This document shows, in pieces, positions 44,376-57,680 of a stretch of 64,000 nucleotides of DNA (within the stretch, counting starts at the first letter, position 1; each line of letters starts with the position of its first letter). The notes under the pieces were generated by a model that did no database searches, had not been told where the DNA came from, and saw only the letters and a program-made list of their open reading frames with translations. Source of the stretch: Clusia tigrina (taxonomy: Eukaryota > Arthropoda > Insecta > Diptera > Clusiidae); NCBI GenBank assembly GCA_920105625.2, contig OV050030.1, forward strand, positions 28,700,516 through 28,764,515, in the 5' to 3' direction. The translations under genes and the position numbers were made by a program.

Positions 44376-46535
44376 GTATATTTTATATTTTAAATTTTTT
44401 TTCATCTAATATTTTTAAGTCTTTAGAAAAAAACTGGTTTTAATTAATTTTAAAGAATTTTGGTGTTATTTTCCTCCCCCGCCTTCGGTGGCGCATATGG
44501 CAAGCGCTCGTAACAAACACCCCACACTAAATTGTGCGAAATTGCACTTGCAATAAGGACCCACATTGCGAATATATTCCACTATTGCTGTATGCATGGT
44601 GACACCCGGCAGATTTCCTTCTTACTCCTTTGGGGTTGTGTTTTTGTTCTTTTTATTGGAAAATGCATACTCTAATGACAAATTGTGAATGTGATGTGCA
44701 TTTAAAGTTGTTTTTATTTTTTTCTGGGTTTTCTTGTCGGACACTATGCTCAAGTGGGTTGAATCTTCATATCAGCACATGACATGAGGGTATGGATGGT
44801 TATTCTGTTGCATGCCATTTAAGTTTATTCTGTGTTGGATGCCATTTATTACACTTTTGCTGCGTAAATTTGGTTGAGTAATTTTGTGTCAAGCTGAAAA
44901 TATTATTTAAGGCACAATATAACTTCATAGCGGTCATATTTGATCTCATATACCAAGGTAATAAATTATTATTGAACATATTGATAGAATTGGTTTTATG
45001 TATGAGACAAATTCGATACAGCTAATTCCAAAATTGATTGCTGGTTCTAAAAATAACACCAAATGTGTCTACTGGTTATTATTGCAGAAAGATTTTTAAA
45101 GAGAACACAGAGTCAGAGGTGGTCAAAAATCTTCTCATGGGCACTTTAATACGTGAAATAACAACCAGAGATTGTGAGAATAAAATTATTGGACTAATTT
45201 TATATCACAAAAAATCCCAATGTATGTATATTGTCATACTGATATCCAACACTAAAGAAAAGTGCAGACCACTCTGGGGCAATGAGCGTAACGAATAAAT
45301 TTTACATTCAAAAGCTACCAAAAATTTTATGGAAATTGAAGTACACCAATTACACTGTTCAAGTTTTTGACACGAAATTTCTGGTACAAACGTGAAAACC
45401 ATATGGTTGTGTTTGGATGAGCCCCCTGAGTACTACTCCATCGATGAAAGTGCCAACTTGGCTCATTGGGAAAATTTTATGGCGTTTTATTTGAATTTCG
45501 GTCAATTAGTGAATTTTTTACCATTTAAGCCCATTTAAGTCGCTATTCCTGTATTCAAAATTTCTTGCGTTATTTTTATACGGCTCGCAATTACTAGTTC
45601 TACCATTAGAACGCACATTTCAACTGAGAAAACCAAATTTTTTAGCCTATTTTCATGATTTTTGCCCATTTTTCATCGATTTTCCCCATTTTTTGCTGTT
45701 TTTATGCGCTTTTTTGTAGTTCTTGCGCAAACTTATCGATATAGTTCTTACAGTTTTTCATTTTTACAATATACTATGCAATATTATTGCCATTTCAAGC
45801 AACCAAAACACTTTTTAAATACAGAAACCATCCTTTTTACGCTTTTTCGGATGATTTTCGCGTTTTTTATTGATTTAAATAAATTTTTTGAATACATTTT
45901 TTCGGTATAAAAATGAATGGAAATGCGGGTTACGATTGCAGTACATCTTTCCACGCTTGAGTGAAGCGAAAATTAAAGCAGGTAAATAAATATTTGGCAT
46001 TCTTTTTCCGTTAAACAAGTACACCAATTATCAATTATATTCAGCACAATTCCAAATAAATTTGCTCGTAATATAAAAGGAAAACGATGAAATTTCCCGA
46101 TCGCACAAATGAATATAACCTATGATGAAAGTACAGGAACTCCTTCCTGCTTACTCAGCATACGATGATTGCACAGAATCCCAGAAGTTCCAAGGAAAGT
46201 ACGAGAAGAAGAGCCCGTATTCAAAATGACAATGAGAATGAACATGAAATGGAGTATGCTCCAAACAAAATGTTTCGATTCTAGCCACAGAATGAATCGT
46301 CTTAAATTACCTATAACATTCGGGGTGGTCAGGCGAACTGTTTTACGGACATTTTAAAAGATCCAAATGAATTACTAAAATGAACTCCATTCTGGGTTCT
46401 GTAGTTCTTCCGTACAGCGTTTTCCTTGAGCTTTGTGCTGTTTTTGAACTAAATGTCATAAAGAAGTTTTTTAATACTTTGAAAAAGAGTATGGGGAGAT
46501 GTGTACGCCATTTTTCAACCACTTGCTTGAGGTGA
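44376..46535. other. No gene recognised
   Basis: AT-rich sequence; open frames here are short and T-rich. No element ends seen. Confidence 0.5.
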
Positions 46536-46539
46536 CCAG

Positions 46540-49500
46540 TAGAAAAATTATACAAAAAGATAATGCTGTAAAATATTTTTTCCATTGCTGACAAATTTGG
46601 ATAGGTCTGAAAGTTCTAAGCTAGAGCAATCCCCATTTGTGGTTAAAAGGGCATTGCTTTCCAGATAAGTACTTCCGAGATATTTGAGTCTCAAGCGAGC
46701 GAGGTGTGGATAATCACCAAGAAAGTGTACGTCTGTTTCTTTCTCCTGTGAGTCTTTACAACTCCTGCAATCAGCATTGAACGGAATGCCCATTTTTTCA
46801 GCGTATGTGCCAATAGTACAATGACCTGTGCAGACAGCTATGAGGTTGCTAATTTTATGTCTTGGTTTATTGAGAAGATGGTTAGTTCTTTTCGCATTGT
46901 AATCAGGCCAAATGGCACATGTCGCAGTGTTTTTCCACCTCTGGCGAGCCTTGCGGAGGAAGTGATTATAAATATATCCCTTAACAATAGTTAGGGGAAT
47001 GCCTACGTCCATAAAGGAAAATACTTGATCGGTTTCCAATGAGCCTCTTCGTGCTAGCTCATCAGCCCTCTCGTTGCCCTCAATCTTCCAGTGTCCAGGA
47101 ACCCAGACAAAGGATATTATACTATTTCCTGATAATGATTCAAATTCCTCCTTGCAGAGGCCGACCAACTAAGAGCTGGTAAAAGGTGACGCTAGCGCCT
47201 TTATTGTCGCCTGGCTGTCGGAGTAAATGGATACTTTTTGGTCAGCTTATGCCCCTGCAACGCCCTGCATTCCTGCCAAATTGCAAAGACCTCTGCTTGA
47301 AATACACTTGATGTCGATGGCAATTTGAAGGAGAGCAGAAATTTGAGAGGTTCTGAAAATATTTACGCACCCACCTTAAATTCAATCTTGGAACCATCGG
47401 AGAAAATTGCCGTACCCCATTTCGCGAGCACCTTTCCCTTCTTTCAGTCATTCCTACTTGGTAGAACTGTGTTAACACAGAACCAAAAATCCAGATTGCG
47501 AAAACGTCGGTTCTCGAGGACACTATGACTGGTGGCAGTTGTATCAAAATGCTACCATGACCATACATTCCCTGAGCTTTAGTGCACTTTGTGCGGAAAT
47601 ACAATAAGTATGAAGATCTATAGGGAGGAGTTTTAAAATCGCGGTCTAAAGCAACCCCCGGCCAAGTGCGGCAGGCTCCTGTAATTCCAATGCACGTGGT
47701 GCGCTGGATTCTTTGTAGTTTCGTGAGATTGTAGCCCTTCCTGAGAGCTTCACACGAAACCACGGAGCCGTATGGCAAGATCGGCCGCACCACCATATTG
47801 TACATCCAGACGCTTTCAAACTAAGTTTGGAGTCCAATATGACACCAAGATATTTTACCCTGGATGATAGTGAGAACCGTTGACCGAAAAGCCCCGACAG
47901 TTTGAAGGATGGAGGCTTATATTTTTTTGTGAAGATCAACAGTTCTGTTTTATCGGAGTTAAGCCTCAGGCCACACCTGTTTGCCCATCTACTAAGTTTG
48001 ACCAAGCATTCTCCATGATGTCACTCATCACAGTGGGAAAGTGTCCAGAGACCAGGACCGCCACATCGCCAGCATACGCTACCACTTTGACTACTTCAGA
48101 GTCAAGTTTAGCGAGAATTTCATCGATAGCTGCTGGCCATAACAGAGATGAAAGGACTCCGTCCTGTGGTGTACCTCTGCACACATTTTTCGTAACCCTG
48201 GCACTACCTAATTCAGCTATGATTTGTCTGTTTGCCAGTAGTGATGAGATCCAATTACAACTCGGTCCTTATACCCCTGACCTGTTAATAGTTTCAGCCC
48301 TTACGATATTAAAAGCCCCTTCGATGTCTACGCAAGCACCCAGAGTAAATTGCCTAAAATTAAGGGATCTTTCTACCAATCGCTACATCTTCCCTTTTAA
48401 AATGCATTCTGCACCATAGAAAGTGGATGCTCCTCAAAGAGATCTCGAAAGGGACGATCGACGACTCTCGAGAACTTTCAGAAAGAAGGAAGTAAGACTA
48501 ATCGGTCTGAAATCTTTGGATGCCCCCTTCTTCCCACCCTCGGAATGAAAACCACCCAGGTTTTCCTCCACATATTTGGTATATAATTTAAGCAAATACA
48601 CGCATTGAAAATTTCCCGTAACTCGGATATTATGGATCCCTGTGTCTTTTGCATCATTATAGGCATGATGCCGTTCGGACCCGGCGATTTGTATGGTGAA
48701 AAACTGTTCATTGCCCAGACGGACAGAATCTTCCCCAGCAACGTTCTCCACACGTGTACCTGCTACTCTGCTCTGAATATTCAGTGCAGTCTGGAAAATG
48801 AGTATCCACACAAATATTCAATGCCTCCGTCGCCGATTCTGCCCACACTCCATCAGTACGTTTGACAAAGGTTCTGTTGGAGTGATCCTTGGCGAGAATT
48901 TTTCCGAGCGTGGCAGAGTCCTTCAGTGTTTCAATAGATTCGCAGTGGTCTTGCCAGGATTTGCGTTTCGCATCCAGTACTGCTTTTTTGTATGTCTTCA
49001 AGCTTTCTGTGTAAGCTTGGAAATTTCGACTTTTGTGGCTTTCGTTATCCCTCCTCACACTTGATCTTAAGTCTCTCAGATTCCCATTCCACCAGGGGAG
49101 AAGGTCTTTTGCGACGTGAGACAGGACCCTGAAAGCAACCTGAAAGATTTTCTCCAAGGTCTCTACTCGCTTGTCCAGCATCGTTACAGAAGAAATAGAT
49201 GATATGTACCTATCGAGTTTGTGTTTGACAACCCTGTTGAAGAGACCCCAATCCGTTCTTTTTGGATTTCTGCGGGGTAAAACCATTTCCCGTCAAAACT
49301 CAACATTGAAAAAGATAACTCGGTGGTCTGACAAAGAGTTCCTCTGAGACACCGCTCAGTTATCCACCCGAAGATCGGGAGAATTTGTTACCAGAGTGAT
49401 ATCAAGAACTTCTTCCCATCCACTTGAAGTTTCCGATCCGGGGAAGCTAAAGTCGGAGAGCTGCGCATGTTGCATACCCTCAAGTTGTTATTTATAATGA

Positions 49501-49910
49501 AATCAAAAAGAAGCTCACCTCGTTCATTTGTCTCACTGCTACCCCACAGCGTGTGTCTCGTGTTGGCTTCGCAGCTTACGAACAGCTTCTTTTCTTAAGG
49601 TTGTTGATGCAATGAGTCGCCGCACCTCCTCAGGGGGTGCCGGGAGTTCATGGGCCATATATGACGAGGCGACTATAAGACATTGGCCGCTCAGCGGTTC
49701 TACCTTGACCACTGTGACATCTAACAAGCTGTAATTAGGTAAAAAGAAAACATTGAACGTATTTTTGGCCACAATGCATGCTCTCGGCTTATCTTCCCAA
49801 TGGGAATAGAACAAGTTATACAGTCCGTCCCTCAGACCCATAACTTGAGACTGTCTGACCCATGGTTCTTGGATCAGGCAGATGTCGATGTCCTCCTCAT
49901 TCTACATAAA
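46540..49910 (-). mobile_element. RNase H-type LINE, most of ORF2 present
   Basis: The largest LINE copy in the window. Minus-strand order: endonuclease (about 49900-49330), linker and RT (49286-47900), thumb and connection (48005-47250), RNase H (about 47260-47000) and terminal Cys cluster (about 46780-46720). ORF1 is missing and the 5' end breaks off inside the endonuclease near 49910. The EN-RT-RNH layout is that of I/LOA-like clades. Many frame changes show it is dead. Confidence 0.88.
46548..49841 (-). pseudogene. LINE ORF2 polyprotein with altered RT active site
   Basis: The endonuclease contains GLRDGLYNLFYS, SSYMAHELPAPPEEV and TRHTLWGSSETNERGE. RT contains DLLPWWNGNLRDLR, FSPYKSPGPNGIMP, GTPQDGVLSSLLW and VVAYAGDVAVL. 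The catalytic YADD is changed to YAGD; the Gly codon GGC (48070-48068) is one base from Asp. GTPQGG has also become GTPQDG. The thumb reads RLNSDKTELLIF and VKYLGVILDSKL. RNase H reads SIYSDSQATIKAL, a stop, then FVWVPGHWKIEGNERADELA. The end holds CRSCKDSQEKETDVHFL. Stops and frameshifts divide it into about eight pieces. Confidence 0.88.
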
Positions 49911-51180
49911 AGTCTATATATATTATATACATAGTTATTCTTGAAATCGAATTCATCATTAAACAAGTGAATAAAGCTGAAGTTGGGATAGACCGACTTC
50001 GAGATACCGTTTACCCTTGCATGTGCGATTAGATATTTAAATAACACTCCCACTATTCAAATTTCTGAAATGTGTAATAGCGGTTCACTTTAGTTGACCG
50101 CTTCTGTTCGATTTCCACAAAGTAATCTATCAAAGTATCCATTGTTTCTTGATCAATACTCCTTTAATTGAGCTTTTATTAGATTTTAGCATTCGATTAT
50201 ATATACACAGGATGGAAGCAATCTGGATAATGAAAATATCACCCAACAATTCAATTTGTAAACACTGAAATGGTTAAATGTTGAAAGTGCGAGTGTGTGG
50301 GTGTGTGTCTATTTTAAGACATATCCAACACAAGAACTGTCCACAATGTAATGGGCAGCGTGGCCGTGTCCGACAATTGCGAAAGTGAAAGCAGTTGAAG
50401 AAGAATAATGCTGAATGTTTTCTTTTTCTGTCACTGGTTGGGATTTCTGGTGAAACACAATTCAAACAATGGATGTGCAGGAAAATCAATGTTTTAACAA
50501 AAGCTTGTATGGGAAAGAAGAAGCGGGTAAATTTTGGGAACAAAGTTGGAAAACAAAAGTACGTAAAAGATTTATTACGAGAGCAACGCTGTAGCGATTC
50601 CTTTTTTTTGAAGGAATGATAAATCACACGATAGCATAAAAAAAAACTACAGGAACACACAGACGCAGGCACAGTCACAGACACGGTTCATGTTGTCGGT
50701 ACATGTATGAAGAGACATTGCAACAGAACACAGACAGACGGACGAGACCTGATATATCCGTACATATCACATTTAGCATGGTTGTCAATATTTGGATCAT
50801 ATTGAAATATTGACATTCTTAAGTGTTTGCATTTAGTTAAAAGCCATGCTCCAAAAGGTGCTGAAGTGTCATGTGAGCATACGTTGTGCTTTACAAGGGA
50901 CAGGTGTTTATGTGGGTGTGTGTGTGTGCATGTGTATGTTTGCACGTCCATATCTTGGCAATTCTTGTTCTGGTGAAAATGTGACAATAACAGTAATAAG
51001 GTGCGGAAAGTATGGTAGGCAAAAGAACACCGAGGGGATAAATTCACAGACCGTAGTAAGTTAGCGATATGCTCCAATAGAAGTTTGTGGAACATTTAAG
51101 CTGAAAGTGGTATTAATATGAGCCTACGAGAATGGACTGCTAATGTTAGAAAACTCTAATGTTTTGGACAAAACTCAATT
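49911..51180. other. No gene recognised
   Basis: Contains GT-rich tracts near 50290-50310 and 50910-50940. Long open frames on both strands at 50274-51095 are Cys/Phe- or His-rich and resemble no family. Confidence 0.45.
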
Positions 51181-51184
51181 TATT

Positions 51185-51265
51185 TTTCAATATAATTTAT
51201 CTCTTTTCAGCTCTATTTTATTTGTCCACTTATTCGATACCCTTCAAATAATACGATTTGAAAAG
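51185..51265 (-). mobile_element. Short mariner 3' remnant
   Basis: TTTCAATATAATTTATCTCT through TACGATTTGAAAAGGCC resembles the last coding bases of the minus-strand mariners at 7.1 and 58.9 kb. Too short to date or classify. Confidence 0.4.
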
Positions 51266-51289
51266 GCCTTTAAAAGGAGCATCTAGGTA

Positions 51290-52640
51290 GGTATGTAGTT
51301 TTGGTGGTCGCCAGAAAGGCACACTTAGGCCACGATTGATTCTTTGTTACACCGCAAGTCCCTTTCAAAGGTACAGCCATTTGGAGCTTTTTATGAAACA
51401 GTTGATGGAGCTTATTTTCTTATTTGGAGTTCTCGCAGAGAATCCAGAAAGTGGTCACCCATGAAAGTGACTCTCTTTTTTCACAGCGCTGGACACATAC
51501 ATAACAAGTGTTCGATGGACTCTTGCTCCTCCTTGTCCACGCAACTCCTGCAGTAGTCATTTGAGGCAATCCCCAGCCTACTACCATGAGCATCCAAGGC
51601 AATCCAGTGTCCCTTTAGGACACTTATGACGGAACCTATACTTTTGTTGAGCACTTCATGTTTGTTTAAGTCCAGGTTAGTCTAGCAGTATCCTGTTCAG
51701 TATCCTAGTTTTGCATCCAGTTCGTTCAGACTAGCACCTGCCCGCTGCGCCTAAGAATATTGTGTTAATTCATAGCTTACATGTGGAAATGGGAATACCA
51801 AAGTTTAACATAGCTGGCTGGTATTGTAGTACCCTCAGGGGTGAGTTCATCCATTTTGCAGTTCTCTAGAATATCCCTGTGGCCGGGAACCCTGCTCAGA
51901 TGTAGATGGGTCTGTTAGCTATCTCGTCTACAGACTTGCGGCAGCTTTTGAAGTCTTTTTTCGTCCCTAATGGGAATGGAGATCCTACACATGCCATTGA
52001 AGGCATAACATGATATGATGTCTTCAAAATAGTCAGAAATACCTTAAAAACATCGTAAGATGGACGTCTGTCCTGTATGGCTAGCATTCCATTCGTCCTA
52101 TACTTAGCATAAGCAGTACGTCTAAAGCTGCTCTTGGAGTCGCTCTAATAGCGCCACTTTTTAATGCCCCGGCAGTTTTGTGTACTTAGGGCTTCCTTAG
52201 GGTCGCCAAAGAAGCATATCATAAAAAACGACTGCTCGTACCTACAGTACAACCTTTGGTTGTACCGCCCATTTCTTTCGCATAATTCCATTGCAAGAGT
52301 ACAGAGCTACTTGAGCCTTACGAATCCGCTCACTTAAATTAGCCTTCCAGTTCAGCTTCTTATCCAAGATTAAATCCAGATACTTAGCTTCTTCAACTTG
52401 ATTAATGTCTACATCCATTAGTTTTAGAGCGATAAATTGAGGCATTTTATTCTTCTTAGTGAAGTGCAAAAGCTTAGTCTGGAATGGATCAACCCCCAAC
52501 CCACAGTCTGCAGCCCATGTTGAGAGAATGTTGAGCATTCGTTGCATCCAGTCTCTCATTATTGCCTGAAATGATAATAAAATCATTGTCCGCTTACGTA
52601 ATTTCCTTGCACTTCTTCCTCCCCAGATCATCAAGGGAAT
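51290..52640 (-). mobile_element. RNase H-type LINE, 5'-truncated remnant
   Basis: The best part is a minus-strand frame 52634-52242 encoding the RT thumb: RMLNILSTWAADCGLGVDPF, TKLLHFTKKNKMP, VEEAKYLDLILDKKLNWKAN and SERIRKAQVALYSC. Downstream, broken frames to about 51290 correspond to the connection and the terminal Cys cluster, near 51530-51480 in part. RT palm and endonuclease are missing. It is a different copy, and probably a different subfamily, from the 46.5-49.9 kb LINE. Confidence 0.75.
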
Positions 52641-54887
52641 TTAGTTTTAAAAAATGGTCTTGCGTTTGCCTTTAGAATAAATTCTCTTTTGAACTGGATT
52701 GATCTTCCTTCCCAAACTTACGAGCAAAAAGAATTATATGACGTCATTGCTGTGAGCATTTAAATATTAAAGAGACGAATCGATAATATTTCATTCTATT
52801 ATTTATGGGAAAGCAATTAGCCGATAACAAAGAGAAGATTTTCTCTCTTGCTTTTCTACTGAGTAACATTAACCACAAAAGTAGGAGGTACAAATACATA
52901 TATGAGTGAAGTTCAAATGAAGATTATTTATGAGCTAACGTGATAGCAAACTGGATTAACCTGCCACAAACCAGCCACAAGCGAATCTGAAGCTATTCTT
53001 TGTGACATACATTATTCCACTTAAATTCATTATCCTAGTGACTTCGGTATTTCCCCACCAACTACGATAACAGATGGAATAAACAAATAAACAATGTGTC
53101 TGCCCACCACGAGAATGCCGAGCATCATGCCACATCCTCTGGTAATCTCGCTATACTCGTACATCTCTTTTAATGCGTGAAATACCCCAATTGATAATAA
53201 TAAAATTAATGAGATGCATTACAAGAATCGCTACAGCAATAGCAGCGAACAATGCTATTATAAGCGGCGCCCTGGCTGCGTTGCCCCTTCTCGCGCGCAT
53301 CGTCACCGACTTTGGCTGCATTGAAAAATTGCGCTCATTAGACCCATCACTATGCTGGCAGCGCGCACTTGGCAAATGAATTTGACTCACGTGTAAGCGG
53401 CCGCTGCGTTGCACGGACGGTGAATGATCTCCCGTAGCGGCAGTTGTCGCAGTGGTGGTGGTGGTGGACGAGCGACACACGTGTCCAGTGTATGTCGCCT
53501 TGTTTCGACGTGCTGCGTTTGACTTATACACAATTTACATGGTCTGGCCTGGCGTTAATTTTTCGTCCTTTCCATTTGTTCTTTTGTTTTGTATATGTTG
53601 CTTGAAATGTCCTTTCATACACGTTCCCTGCACTTTGCGCAGTCCATCATTATCATCACCATCCACCACCACTGCTGAGTTGACACACATTTTTGTCGTT
53701 TGTTTATGTCCCTGACTAATAGGCCTCATTATGAGCTATATTTACCGTTAAGCACCTTTTCATCTGTTTATCTCTGTACGTGGATTTCATCCCTCCCCTT
53801 ATTTGCTGTATTTTATTTTGTCACTTTATTGCTACTTTTAAAAATGGTTTCATTAATTTCATAATTTTTTTCCTGCTTTTTCTGCACTTTGCAGTGTGTG
53901 TGTATGAATGCTTTGTTTTTTTTATTTATTTAGCGGAACTATCTTTCCTTGTAATGTTTATCTTGATACCAAATACCATTTTGTTCGTTTTTATTGTTCG
54001 AGCTAATGCTGACATTAGTTCCGTTGTAGTTGCATCAAGATACCATTTTTGAATTATTGTATTTGAGTAGCCTCTGCCAATCTCCCTCTCTCCGCCATAT
54101 GACACCTTCCGCAATAAAATGGTTCTTTGTACAATTTGTGTTGGCATTAAAATTGCATTAGTATTGCTTTTGGCCTCTGATGGTTCCACTGTTCCATGCC
54201 ATCCCACAATTAAAACTAAGTGGCAGCCATTCAGGAATTTTTACTATTTGGAGTTAAACGATCATATCTGCATATAGTTTTTTTTAAGCTTCTAAATTGA
54301 TTGAAAATGACTTTATGCCACCAAGATCTGAATATATTTATTGGAACAACCCAGCCACCAATCAATTTCTACCATCATCGTGTTTAATTTAATGAATATA
54401 TTTGTAACTTTTAAATAGATGCCGGCGCGGTTTGATTAGTAAGTTGTATGAAGACTTCAAATTCTTACGTATTGGATGTGCTTAGTCCAGAAAAGAGTAA
54501 AGGAAGCATTTGACAAAACATATCCGGAAAAAATCGAGAACTCCTTGATCACTTGCACCCACAACATTCACAAAGTTTGATCGTTTCGACTTTAAAACAT
54601 GCTGGTTGCTTTATCAAATAGAGTTTGTTCTTGGTAATAGTTGCAAAGAGCCTATATCGAGCTGTTATCAAACCAGCTTTTATGAAACTCAAGAAAATCC
54701 TTTCCCCACTTCCAGATTTCATCAAGCGAAGAATTACGAGTATAATGCGATATTTTGAATTTTTGTCTCTTTGTCGAGTATCGTTGAAGTTATGAGATTT
54801 AACCACACGTCCTGACTAGTCCATCACACTAATCTGGTAGATTTTCTATACTAAATACTGAGTAATCTTAGTCATGATTCACCCAAT
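52641..54887. other. No gene established; one candidate open frame
   Basis: Non-repetitive sequence, GC-richer at 53220-53520. Apart from the candidate frame listed at 53151-53531 I see no coding signal. Confidence 0.45.
53151..53531 (-). CDS. Unrecognised open frame with one membrane-like helix, weak candidate
   Basis: 126 codons on the minus strand. Residues about 20-35 are Thr/Ala-rich. Residues about 88-113 (APLIIALFAAIAVAILVMHL and onward) would make a membrane helix, flanked by a basic stretch (MRARRGNAAR) and a basic tail (RIKRDVRV). The charge pattern resembles a small single-pass membrane protein. No homologue or splice context is recognised, and the Thr run comes from a simple repeat, so it may be accidental. 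Confidence 0.22.
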   Translation of the reverse strand: MYKSNAARRNKATYTGHVCRSSTTTTTATTAATGDHSPSVQRSGRLHVSQIHLPSARCQHSDGSNERNFSMQPKSVTMRARRGNAARAPLIIALFAAIAVAILVMHLINFIIINWGISRIKRDVRV

Positions 54888-55119
54888 TACGAGGGGTACT
54901 TATTATAACCCGTGCTTAACGACTGATGGCTTCACAGACGCAACATTATATGCCATATTTTACTGCCATCTTTAAAACGATGACTTGTGAAATTTCAGAT
55001 AAATTTAATCGATAAATATATCTGAACTTTTAGGAGTTTGTTTTGGTTTTGACAGTTGTTGAAAGTAGTCAAGTTCGTGTGTGTTTGGACAAAGAGCAAT
55101 ATTGATCAGTGATTAGATG

Positions 55120-57680
55120 TCTTTTTTTGGATGGGAAGAAGTGTGAGGAAATCAAAGTGAAGTTGCACGCCGTTTATAAGGACCATGCACCTTCGAAGAC
55201 TACCATCAGATAATGGTTTAATGAAGTTAAGCGTGACCGCTTTTGACGAAAAGCGAACAGGCCGTCCGATTGAGTTGACTACTGAGGATATGGTTAAGAA
55301 AATCCATGATATCATATTAGCAAATCGCCGGTTGAAGATCAAAGAAATTGCTGACATGGTACACATCTCAACTGAACGTATACAAAACATCACAGTGGAG
55401 CAACAACGGAATCGCATGACAGCTTCGGAGCATTCTTTGGACATGTTTAAGCGCTATCAGCAAGAATATCTACAGCTTTTTGTGAACAGTTCACGATATG
55501 TTGATCCATCACTACACGCCAGAAATGAAAGAACATTCAAAACAGTGTGCTTCACCCGGCGAACCTGCTCCAAAGAAGGCGTAAAGAGTTCCATCGGCCG
55601 GAGAAGTCGTGGCCACCGTTGTTTGGGATTCGCAAGGCATCATCTTTTATTTCCGGAGGGAGGAGAAATCTTCAAAAAGACACGAGTGGATACGCACTAC
55701 CCAAGAGTGTGAAATTTTCATTCACTGAGACCACCTCCCTAATCTAACAATTACGCTAAGCTTCAAAGCGCTGATAGCGATTTAGGAAGGGTATTAAACA
55801 GATATACAAAGATATACAAAGAGATCTACTCGCGGTTTGAAAGAAAAGTCCTATTTTCGATTTCAACACATGTTTGGATTCACTCAAACAAATCACATCC
55901 GAAACTAAATTGAGATCATGACATGCACTACAAAATGGCGCAAAATCTAAATAGTTCCGATTACAAGAATGGAACTACAGGGAGTGAAATTCCTTGTTTT
56001 TCTTGCAGGAGCATTGAAGTGGAGAATGCTAAGCAAAAAATTACTTTTTATTTCTCATCTCACGAGCTTAAACACAAAACATGCAGAAAGCATAGTTCTA
56101 CGGGTTTTAAAAGAGGGCAGACGGTTAAGTTTAAGACGACTCACAAAAGAGGGAAGTTCAGAATTGGAGTTCCATGTAAAGGAACGTAAACAAAACAATA
56201 AAATCTGCTTTTGAACTGATTCGTTAGCATCAGAGTAACAGGCATATTTAGGACACCAAACAACACTTGCGTATTCTAATGATGGGCGTACCAAGGAAGT
56301 GTACAGAAGTTTGGTAATAAAGGTATCTTTGAACGCCTTTGCCCAACGTTTTATGAAGCCTAGATTCAGAGAAGCGTTGTTAACTATAGTTGCAACGTGT
56401 TTACCAAGAGTAAGTTTTTGGTCGAAGGTCACACCTAAGTGGCACATATGATCAACGGATTACAATGGTTGATTAACAATGAAATAAGGATGAGCAGAGT
56501 GGGATGATCTGAAAAAACACATATGTTTGCATTTCTTGTAGTTCACCATTCACCAAGAACATTTACATCATCTTGAAGAAAGTGCGATTCATTTGGGTTA
56601 TCAAAAGGATGAAAAATTTTTACGTCATCAGCAAACAGGAATCTTGCAATGGGATATACGCGAAGGAAGGTCGTTTTTCAAAATTGAAAATAGTAAGGGA
56701 CCAAGGTGGCTAACTTGCGTCATGCCAGAAGACGCAGGAAATTCATCAGATAACAGTTCTTTAAATAACACCTGTTGGGTACGCTGTGACAAATATGATT
56801 TTACCCATATTAAAAGGAATGGTGGGAAGCGAAACCTAGAGAGTTTCAAGAGGAGAAGTCTATGGTTTACTACATCAAATGCCTTACTAAAGTCAGTATA
56901 AATAACGTCTGTTTTCATAACCTTAGCAAAGGCATCTATCACGCGGCAAGAAAATTCCAAAAGATTATTGACAGTGGACTTTCCAGGCAGGAAACCATGC
57001 TGTTGGGAACTCATAAAAATATGAGCATAGAATGAAATTTGGGCTTCCAGTAACTTAGGAAGAATATTAAGTTTCACTATCCCACGGTAATTGGATATTG
57101 CAGATTTACTGCCCGATTTGTGCAAAGGTAAAATATATGACTTTTTCCACATATCGGGAAAATTACGATATATAAGAGAAATACTAAAGAGCGAAGTAAT
57201 CGGAGAGACAAGCTCAAGACAAAACTGCTTAAGAATAAGAGAAGGGATTAAGTCGGGACCTGGAGTTAAAGATGATTTCAGCTGAGACAAATGCTTGAGC
57301 ACAATGCCCTCAATAATCATCTTTACCGAATATTTGGAGAAAGGAAGGTAAATCACGGGGCACTACTATGCTGATTTGTTAGACCGATTCGATGCTGAAT
57401 TGATGAAAAAAAGGCCCCATTTGGCGAAGGAAAAAATGGTCTTCCACCATGATAACGCACCGGCTCACTCATCCGCAACCGCCACTAGATTTATTTTTGT
57501 TTCCAAATATGAAAAATGGCTTGGTAGAAAGCTATTCATGTCAAATTAGGAACTCATCGCCGCAACAGAGGCCTATTTTGCAAAGTTCGACAAATCATAT
57601 TTGTTGGATGGCCTGAAAAAGTTAGAATATCGCTGGACTAAATGTATCGAGCTAAAAGGAGACTATATTCATATAATAAA
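55120..57680 (+). pseudogene. mariner transposase, interrupted and degenerate
   Basis: The left half (about 55120-55680) holds DGKKCEEIKVKLH, KDHAPSKTTI, LTTEDMVKKIHDIILANRRL, MVHISTERIQNI and a VVATVVWDSQGIIF segment. The right half (from about 57331) starts YLEKGR, a stop, ITGHYYADLLDRFDAELM and MVFHHDNAPAHSSATA with a catalytic Asp. It then lacks the YSPDLAP segment and continues TEAYFAKFDKSYLLDGLKKL and TKCIELKGDY. The deletion removes the third catalytic Asp, and several frame changes occur. Two independent kinds of damage, deletion and LINE insertion, make it dead. Confidence 0.82.
55690..57335 (-). mobile_element. 5'-truncated LINE nested in the mariner
   Basis: Minus-strand RT: LKSSLTPGPDLIPSLILKQF, MWKKSYILPLHKSG, NYRGIVKLNILPKLLEA, QHGFLPGKSTVNNLLEF, VIYTDFSKAFDVVNHRLLL and a frame-shifted ADDVKIFHPFDNPNESHF after 56628. 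The thumb and C-terminal part (56447-56055) read CHLGVTFDQKLTLGKHVA and YTSLVRPSLEYASVVW. Degraded sequence matching the usual tail (VFKLVRD...LPKSL) continues to about 55750. Endonuclease and ORF1 are absent. Clade not fixed; the motifs suggest a CR1/Jockey-type RT. Borders are approximate. Confidence 0.8.

Noticed and set aside
47880..49064. Plus-strand open frames of 86-179 codons
   Set aside because: Shadows of the minus-strand LINE ORF2.
50274..51095. Long minus-strand open frames of 135-136 codons
   Set aside because: Low-complexity Cys/Phe/His composition, competing plus-strand frames and no homology that I recognise.
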